A stretch of DNA of 64,000 nucleotides from Palsa-870 sp039935415 (GTDB lineage Bacteria; Chloroflexota; Dormibacteria; Dormibacterales; Dormibacteraceae). The first letter of the stretch is position 1; each line of letters begins with the position of its first letter. The notes below the pieces were generated by a model. It was not told the origin of the DNA and did no database searches. It was given only the letters and a program-made list of their open reading frames with translations. This document shows positions 59,105 through 64,000 of this stretch, one piece after another. Made by a program: the position numbers and the translations under genes. Where the stretch lies: the NCBI GenBank assembly GCA_039935415.1, contig JBDTKH010000014.1, positions 73,943 through 137,942 on the forward strand, read 5' to 3'.

Positions 59105-60748
59105 GTGAAAGTTCGAGCCCGCGACCCGAGAGAGGTCTGGCAGGAGGACTTCGAGTCCGGCCAGTTGCGTGATGATGGGGTCGAGACGTCGACCATCTCC
59201 GGCGTTCCACTCAAGCCGCTCTACACGCGGCAGGACCTGCCGAGCCGGCCCGAGGAGTTTCCCGGACAGTTCCCTTACACGCGGGGCATCCACCCGAGCG
59301 GTTACCGCGGCCGGCTGTGGACGATGCGCCAGTTCTCCGGCTTCGCCACTGCCGAGGAGACCAACCGGCGCTACAAGTACCTGCTTGCCAACGGCCAGAC
59401 CGGGCTCTCGGTCGCATTCGACATGCCGACATTGATGGGCCAGGACTCCGACGCTCCGACCAGCCGCGGAGAGATCGGCCACTGCGGTGTCGCGATCGAC
59501 TCGCTGGCCGACATGGAGAAGCTGTTTGACGGCATCCCGCTCGCCGGCATCACGACCTCGATGACCATCAACTCACCTGCGGCGATCCTCCTGTGCATGT
59601 ACATCGCCGTCGCCGAGGAGCAGGGCGTGCCTGCCTCAACGCTCGGGGGCACGCTGCAGAACGACATCCTCAAGGAATTCATCGCGCAGAAGGAGTTCAT
59701 CTTTCCGCCCGCGCCCTCGATGCGCCTCGTCGTGGACTCGATCGAGTACTGCGCGAAAGAGGTTCCGCAGTGGAACACGATCTCCATCTCGGGCTATCAC
59801 ATCCGAGAAGCGGGGTCGACCGCCGCGCAGGAGCTGGCGTTCACGTTGGCGGACGGCATGGCGTACGTGGATGCCTGTCTGGAGCGCGGCATGCGAATCG
59901 ACGATTTCGCCTCGCGGCTCTCGTTCTTCTTCGATGCGCACATAGATTTCTTTGAAGAGATCGCGAAGTTCCGCGCCGCGCGCCGGATCTGGGCGAGGTG
60001 GATGCGCGAGCGGTACGGCGCGCAGGACGAGAGGTCGTGGAAGCTTCGATTCCACACGCAGACCGCCGGCGTCTCCCTCACCGCCCAGCAGCCCGAGCTG
60101 AACATCGCGCGTACCGCGATCGAGGCGCTGTCGGCGGTGCTCGGCGGCACGCAGTCGCTCCACACCAACGCGATGGACGAGGTGCTGGGACTTCCGACGG
60201 ACAAGGCGGCCCGGCTAGCGCTACGCACCCAGCAGCTGCTGGCTTTCGAGACCGGTGTCGCGAACACGATCGACCCGCTGGGCGGCAGCTACTTCGTCGA
60301 GGCGCTCACCGACGAGATGGAGCGCCAGGCGGAGGTGTACTTCAAGCGGATCGAGGAGCTTGGGGGCGTCATCCCCGCGATCGAGGCGAGCTTCTTCCAG
60401 AAGGAGATCGCCGACTCGGCGTTCCGCTACCAGCAGGAGATCGAGCAGAAGCGGCGGATCATGATCGGCGTCAACGACTTCACCGTGGACGAAGACCAGC
60501 CGATCGAAATCCTGCGCATCGACCCAAAGCTCGAGAGCGAGCAGGTCGCGCGCGTCAGGGAGGTCCGCCGAAAGCGCGACCAGGCTCGCTGCTCGAACGC
60601 GCTGACCACGCTTCGCAAGGCCGCCAAAGGCACTGACAACCTGATGCCGTACATCCTCGAATCCGTGCGGTCGTACGCCACGGAGGGAGAGATCATGAAC
60701 ACGCTGATCGAGGTGTTCGGGATCTACACCGAGCAGGCCGTCGTCTGA
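59105..60748 (+). CDS. icmA: Acyl-CoA mutase large subunit, isobutyryl-CoA mutase-like
   Basis: 547-residue coenzyme B12-dependent mutase TIM-barrel subunit without a B12 domain. It resembles methylmalonyl-CoA mutase (GYHIREAGSTA, GGTQSLHTN), but the two substrate-defining positions are Phe77 (GRLWTMRQFSGF) and Gln195 (QNDILKEFIAQ). Tyr/Arg mark methylmalonyl-CoA and Phe/Gln mark isobutyryl-CoA mutase. Predicted reaction: isobutyryl-CoA to n-butyryl-CoA. GTG 59105 is likely, directly after GGGAGG. The small subunit gene starts on its stop codon and meaB is upstream, an Icm-type operon. 16 kb upstream is a second, methylmalonyl-type subunit. Confidence 0.82.
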   Translation: MKVRARDPREVWQEDFESGQLRDDGVETSTISGVPLKPLYTRQDLPSRPEEFPGQFPYTRGIHPSGYRGRLWTMRQFSGFATAEETNRRYKYLLANGQTGLSVAFDMPTLMGQDSDAPTSRGEIGHCGVAIDSLADMEKLFDGIPLAGITTSMTINSPAAILLCMYIAVAEEQGVPASTLGGTLQNDILKEFIAQKEFIFPPAPSMRLVVDSIEYCAKEVPQWNTISISGYHIREAGSTAAQELAFTLADGMAYVDACLERGMRIDDFASRLSFFFDAHIDFFEEIAKFRAARRIWARWMRERYGAQDERSWKLRFHTQTAGVSLTAQQPELNIARTAIEALSAVLGGTQSLHTNAMDEVLGLPTDKAARLALRTQQLLAFETGVANTIDPLGGSYFVEALTDEMERQAEVYFKRIEELGGVIPAIEASFFQKEIADSAFRYQQEIEQKRRIMIGVNDFTVDEDQPIEILRIDPKLESEQVARVREVRRKRDQARCSNALTTLRKAAKGTDNLMPYILESVRSYATEGEIMNTLIEVFGIYTEQAVV

Positions 60749-61155
60749 TGGCCCCGACCGCCACCCGGCCGGTCAGGATCATCGTCGCCAAGGTCGGCCT
60801 CGACGGGCATGACCGCGGCGTGAAGGTGGTGGCCCGGGCGCTTCGCGATGCCGGCTACGAGGTCATCTACACCGGGCTTCGCCAGACGCCTGAGATGGTG
60901 GTCGACGCCGCGCTCCAGGAGGATGCGCAGGTCATCGGCCTCTCCATTCACTCGGGCGCTCACATGACCCTGTTCCCGGCGGTCGTCCAGGAGCTGAAGC
61001 GCCGCAAGGCCACGGACATCGTGGTCTTCGGCGGCGGGATCATCCCCGACGACGACATCGCGGCCCTGAAGAAGCAGGGCGTCGAGCAGCTCTTCACTCC
61101 CGGCACCCCGCTTCAGGCCATCGTCGACTGGCTGGGCAAGCGTTTCCCGGCCTAA
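60748..61155 (+). CDS. icmB: B12-binding small subunit of acyl-CoA mutase
   Basis: 135-residue cobalamin-binding domain: RIIVAKVGLDGHDRGVKVVARALRDAGYEVIYTGL contains the DxHxxG motif (D19-x-H21-x-x-G24) whose His replaces the lower axial base; SIHSGAHMTLFP and FGGGIIPDDD (GG loop) follow. It starts on the stop of the large subunit (TGATG). It is the only mutase small subunit in the window, so it may serve both large subunits. Confidence 0.93.
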   Translation: MAPTATRPVRIIVAKVGLDGHDRGVKVVARALRDAGYEVIYTGLRQTPEMVVDAALQEDAQVIGLSIHSGAHMTLFPAVVQELKRRKATDIVVFGGGIIPDDDIAALKKQGVEQLFTPGTPLQAIVDWLGKRFPA

Positions 61156-61179
61156 CTTTCCAGTGCGCGGGCCGCCGGC

Positions 61180-61725
61180 TCAGGCCCCCTGCAGCACCAC
61201 CGTGCCGGCGATCTTGTCCATCCATCCTTGCTTGCGTGCGTCAAAGGCGACCCAGATGACGCCGACAAAGCAGACGGCGAATGAGACGAACAGGCCGACC
61301 CAACGCAGAAGTGCCTTGCCGATACCGATCGGCTGCTGGGTGTTGGCGTCGACCACGCGCAGCTTGAGCAGCCGCTGGCCCACTGTGGCGCCCCAGTAGG
61401 TCCACAGCCCGGCGAAGTAGGCAATGTCGATCACGAGCTGAAGACCTGACGAGGGGCCGTTTCCAGCATTCGTGGCATCGCTTGGATTCGCGTGGAAGAT
61501 CGCACTGATGATGCCTCCGACGATTGCAAGGATGACGAAGTCGATGATGTAGGCGACCACACGAATCCAGAAGCCGGCGTAGTTCGCCTGCGCGGCGTAA
61601 CCCTGCACCGGGTAAGCGCCACCCGGCATCTGCGGGGGATAGCCGGCGCCGGGAGGCGGTGGGGGCGGCGGCATCATGGGCGGTAGGCCCCCGCTCGGGG
61701 GTGGGGGAGGCGGTGGGTTCTGCAT
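61180..61725 (-). CDS. RDD family membrane protein with proline-rich N-terminus
   Basis: 181 residues: a Pro/Gly-rich cytoplasmic start (QNPPPPPPPSGG, MMPPPPPPPG) followed by an RDD domain: YAGFWIRVVAYIIDFVILAIVGGII, TYWGATVGQRLLKLRVVD, and two further helices. RDD proteins are small membrane proteins of mostly unknown function, some linked to ion transport. ATG 61725; longer frames to 62400 run through the L25 gene and are not real. Its Pro-rich end parallels the 54953 and 56024 proteins. Confidence 0.8.
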   Translation of the reverse strand: MQNPPPPPPPSGGLPPMMPPPPPPPGAGYPPQMPGGAYPVQGYAAQANYAGFWIRVVAYIIDFVILAIVGGIISAIFHANPSDATNAGNGPSSGLQLVIDIAYFAGLWTYWGATVGQRLLKLRVVDANTQQPIGIGKALLRWVGLFVSFAVCFVGVIWVAFDARKQGWMDKIAGTVVLQGA

Positions 61726-61860
61726 GTTTGTGGACCCTCCGTAACCGGTCGGCCTGCGAAACGCCCGGCAGGTTGCCGGGCGCCGTTGACGTATCATATC
61801 GACGCCTCCCACCCTCGGCCCAACCATGGCGCGCAAGAGGCGCCAACAGGAACTTCTGAA

Positions 61861-62523
61861 TTGCAGCTCAAAGCATCCGTACGCGATCTCGACGGCAAGC
61901 GCTCCCGCCGCCTGCACAGCGAGGGCAAGCTCGCCGCGATCGTCTACGGGCACAACACCAAGGCGACGCCCCTGGTCCTCGACCGCCTCGAGTTCCAGAA
62001 AGTCTTCATCAAGTCCGGCCGCACGAAGCTGGTGGACCTGGTGGTAGACAGCGACCGGACCGAGAAGGTCCTGGTCCGCGAGATCCAGACCCACCCGCGC
62101 CTCCTGGGCCCGATCCACGTCGACTTCTACCAGGTCAACCTCGAAGAGAAGATCAGCGTCGAGGTCCCGATCCACCTGGTCGGCGAGTCCGCCGCGGTCA
62201 AGCGTGGCGACGCCGACGTGCTGCAGCCGATTCACGCGCTCCGCATCGAGTGCCTCCCCTCCGACATCCCGGAGGCGTTCGAGGTCGACCTGACACCGCT
62301 CGAAGAGATCGAGTCCGAGGTCCGCATCTCCGACCTGAACGTGCCGAAGAACGTGACCGTGCTCGTGGATCCTGACGAGCTCGTGGTCAAGATCGTCCAC
62401 AAGCGCGAGATGAAGGTCGAAGAGGAGGTCCCGGCAGCGGAAGCCGCGGTCGTGGGCGAGGGCGAGGCTGCTGCCGAAGGCGAAGAGGCCGCCGGCGAGG
62501 AAACCGCAGAGTCCAAGGAATGA
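61861..62523 (+). CDS. rplY: 50S ribosomal protein L25/general stress protein Ctc
   Basis: 220-residue two-domain L25/TL5 type. The N-terminal 5S-rRNA-binding domain runs LQLKASVRDLDGKRSRRLHSEGKLAAIVYG, with HPRLLGPIHVDFYQVN; the C-terminal domain has EVPIHLVGES and IRIECLPSDIPE-like RIECLPSDIPEAFEVDL, then an acidic Glu/Ala tail. Start TTG 61861 with AGGA ten bases upstream. The MscS-like gene starts in its stop codon (ATGA). Confidence 0.92.
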   Translation: MQLKASVRDLDGKRSRRLHSEGKLAAIVYGHNTKATPLVLDRLEFQKVFIKSGRTKLVDLVVDSDRTEKVLVREIQTHPRLLGPIHVDFYQVNLEEKISVEVPIHLVGESAAVKRGDADVLQPIHALRIECLPSDIPEAFEVDLTPLEEIESEVRISDLNVPKNVTVLVDPDELVVKIVHKREMKVEEEVPAAEAAVVGEGEAAAEGEEAAGEETAESKE

Positions 62524-63074
62524 CGGTGCCGCCTCTGGCGGTCATCCCTGGCGTAAAGGATTCGCAGCTCATCGCCGTCGTCATCGGCGTCGCCGTCTTC
62601 CTGGTCTTCCTGATCGGCTCGCGCGTCATCTCCAAACTCGTGGTCCGCTCGTTCGAGCGGCGGCACATGCGCACGGACACGGTCCAGGTCGCGAGCAACG
62701 TCATCACCGTCGCCCTGATCAGCCTTGGTGTCATCTTTGCGGTCAGCGTCGCGTTCGAGTCTCAGAACCTGACCCTCGCCGGCGTCCTGCTGGCCACCAT
62801 CGTCGCCAGCTTCGGCGTGCAGGACCTGCTCAAGGACTACGTGTCGGGCTACTACATCCAGCTCGAGCGCCACATGCGAGTCGGCGACCGCATCTCGCTC
62901 GAAGGCGCCGGTTCGGGCACGGTGACCGACGTGAAGTTGAGGGTGACGCTGCTGACCACGGATGCGGGCGACCTCCTCGTGGTCCCCAACTCCGAGCTGT
63001 TCAACAAGCCGGTGACCGTGCACGTGAAGGCGGTCGAGCGGGCCGCGGAGACTAGCTCAAAGCCCCCAGGGTGA
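62520..63074 (+). CDS. Small MscS-family mechanosensitive channel
   Basis: 184 residues with two to three membrane helices and the MscS pore/beta domain: VASFGVQDLLKDYVSGYYIQLERHMRVGDRISLEG, then VTDVKLRVTLLTTDAGDLLVVPNSELFNKPV. Such channels release solutes when membrane tension rises. Shorter than E. coli MscS (286), lacking much of the C-terminal cage. Starts at ATG 62520 overlapping rplY and ends 23 bases inside the convergent NDK-like gene. Confidence 0.88.
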   Translation: MTVPPLAVIPGVKDSQLIAVVIGVAVFLVFLIGSRVISKLVVRSFERRHMRTDTVQVASNVITVALISLGVIFAVSVAFESQNLTLAGVLLATIVASFGVQDLLKDYVSGYYIQLERHMRVGDRISLEGAGSGTVTDVKLRVTLLTTDAGDLLVVPNSELFNKPVTVHVKAVERAAETSSKPPG

Positions 63075-63765
63075 TCCGGTAGAGGGCCTCGAGCTGCTCT
63101 CCATCGATGTTCGATTCCTCGGCCAGGAGCTCACGCATCATCTGCGAGGCCAGCTCGACGTGAATGCCTGCCGCAACCTGTGTCGCGAGGGAGCGCAAGT
63201 GGTAGGTGTGGTCGGGCTTGTCCGATGACGTTTCGAGCTTCACGCTGACCTTGTCAAGCTGAACGACCTTTGACCACCGCTCGACCTCGGCCGCGCCGGT
63301 CTCTGGCGCATCGGAGAGGTGCATGCAGTTGAGGCCTCCGAAGATTCCGTAGCGCTCGCGCAGCGAGCCCGGCCGCGACTGGGCGATGCGCGTCTCGCCG
63401 AGGTCGGAGCGCATCTGCTTGAGATCGTCGGCGGTTGCTGTGATGCGGCCCACGATGAGCGGCAGGGCGGTCATGAAATCGACGAGCCAGGGGAAGAATG
63501 GACGGCCCTGCAGGAAGTCGTAATGGGCCTCGATCAGTGGGGTCGGGGGCTGGAACCAGGCGAGGGATTCGACCTTCCAGTCGCGCTCGGAAGAGAGCCA
63601 GCCCCACAGGCCTGCGCGCGCGGGCAGCCTGTAGGCGGCATCGGGTTTGAAGATCAGGAGCGCGTCAGCCACGTGGCGAAATGCTACTTGGTGGGATTGG
63701 AGGCCGAATTTCGCGGACGGTTGGGGGTCGTGTTGGGTGGTTGTTGTGGCGCTGGACATACTCAC
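63052..63765 (-). CDS. Nucleoside-diphosphate kinase-like protein with extra C-terminal domain
   Basis: 237 residues. Residues ~30-165 resemble NDK: ALLIFKPDAAYRL (Lys-Pro-Asp of the active site), RPFFPWLVDFMTALPLIVGRITA, RPGSLRERYG, and GGLNCMHLSDAPE, with His at the NxxHxSD position of the phosphorylated histidine. The central region is diverged (LWGWLSSERDWKVESLAWF) and a ~75-residue C-terminal extension of no known type follows. It may transfer phosphate between nucleotides or be a variant with another role. Convergent with the MscS gene. Confidence 0.6.
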   Translation of the reverse strand: MSMSSATTTTQHDPQPSAKFGLQSHQVAFRHVADALLIFKPDAAYRLPARAGLWGWLSSERDWKVESLAWFQPPTPLIEAHYDFLQGRPFFPWLVDFMTALPLIVGRITATADDLKQMRSDLGETRIAQSRPGSLRERYGIFGGLNCMHLSDAPETGAAEVERWSKVVQLDKVSVKLETSSDKPDHTYHLRSLATQVAAGIHVELASQMMRELLAEESNIDGEQLEALYRITLGALS

Positions 63766-63877
63766 AGGGAAGGGGGTGTCAACGTGGGGCCTGGAGTCGT
63801 CGTGGTTGGGGTCTGGAGTCAGGGGTGTGCGAACTCGATTTTGAGTTCAGTTTTGGCATTTTTACTTCCCTGAACGC

Positions 63878-63906
63878 TTGACATGGCGAACATCCGTTTG
63901 TATCAT
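63878..63906 (+). promoter_or_regulatory. Promoter with LexA-type operator in its spacer
   Basis: TTGACA (63878-63883) and TATCAT (63901-63906) are separated by exactly 17 bases. Inside the spacer, CGAAC-ATCC-GTTTG (63887-63900) matches the Gram-positive-type LexA box CGAAC-N4-GTTCG with one difference. The downstream ATG at 63913 lies where transcription should start, predicting a leaderless, DNA-damage-inducible mRNA. Confidence 0.65.
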
Positions 63907-63912
63907 TGTCCT

Positions 63913-64000
63913 ATGATCGCGACGCAAGACGTGCAGTCTCCTCGCAGCGCTTCTGTCCTCAGCGACGAGGAGCTCATGGAGCGGATGCGGAGCAGGCGTC
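63913..64000 (+). CDS. 5' end of a gene, probably an HNH/DUF222 endonuclease
   Basis: Starts at ATG 63913 and runs off the window; only 29 residues are visible (MIATQDVQSP, then SDEELMERMRSR). The LSDEEL-x-ER-x-R pattern fits the start of DUF222/13E12-type HNH proteins, as does control by a LexA-type box, a known habit of that family in actinobacteria. The fragment at 48000-48120 shows that a related HNH gene existed nearby. The identity is inferred, not shown. Confidence 0.5.
   Translation, partial: MIATQDVQSPRSASVLSDEELMERMRSRR

Overview
The window is one high-GC bacterial chromosome segment with tightly packed genes, many GTG/TTG starts, and many 1-4 base (ATGA/GTGA type) gene overlaps. 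No rRNA, tRNA, CRISPR array, transposase or phage module was recognised. The gene content (wax ester synthase/DGAT, LCP cell-wall ligase, GT4 trehalose synthase, PpgK-like kinase, a B12-dependent acyl-CoA mutase set, lone FixC) suggests a soil-type aerobic heterotroph near Actinobacteriota, Chloroflexota or Dormibacterota. This placement is inferred from gene content only.

Layout. 0.8-4 kb: pentose phosphate genes (gnd, zwf) convergent with a ROK/PpgK-type kinase. 4-8.2 kb: a DUF2254 protein, a CPA1 antiporter, a DoxX protein, a zinc-ribbon protein, and an OsmC-family gene interrupted by one in-frame TGA at the peroxidatic cysteine with a hairpin just downstream, a strong selenoprotein candidate. 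8.3-13.1 kb: two ABC-2 type exporters around a diguanylate cyclase. 13.1-18.3 kb: a trehalose/stress block (otsB, OmpR-type two-component system, tandem universal stress protein, treT-like GT4). 18.5-34.5 kb: housekeeping and metabolic genes (lgt, gltX, S51 peptidase, acyltransferase, threonine dehydratase, galU, coaE, fixC, CaiB-type CoA transferase, sulfite-oxidase-like molybdoenzyme).

34.6-39.3 kb holds a prolyl-oligopeptidase fused through a Pro/Glu linker to an FHA domain, and a wax ester synthase. 39.6-47.8 kb is a nearly continuous cotranscribed block for propionyl-CoA oxidation: SCP2 proteins, 3-hydroxyacyl-CoA dehydrogenase, methylmalonyl-CoA epimerase, mutase large subunit, carboxyltransferase and sucCD. 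49-55 kb has three acyl-CoA dehydrogenases. 58-61.2 kb has MeaB, a second mutase large subunit with isobutyryl-CoA-mutase residues, and the only B12-binding small subunit. Together these support beta-oxidation and degradation of branched or odd-chain acyl-CoAs into succinyl-CoA. The right end has L25, MscS, an NDK-like protein and the start of a gene under a promoter with an embedded LexA-type operator.

The most novel non-coding signal is a family of ~120-bp intergenic repeats with two hairpins (five copies plus one half copy between 23 and 51 kb). Stem bases change in compensating pairs between copies. Two copies sit next to broken genes (a wax ester synthase 5' fragment and a truncated thioesterase), pointing to a link with rearrangement.
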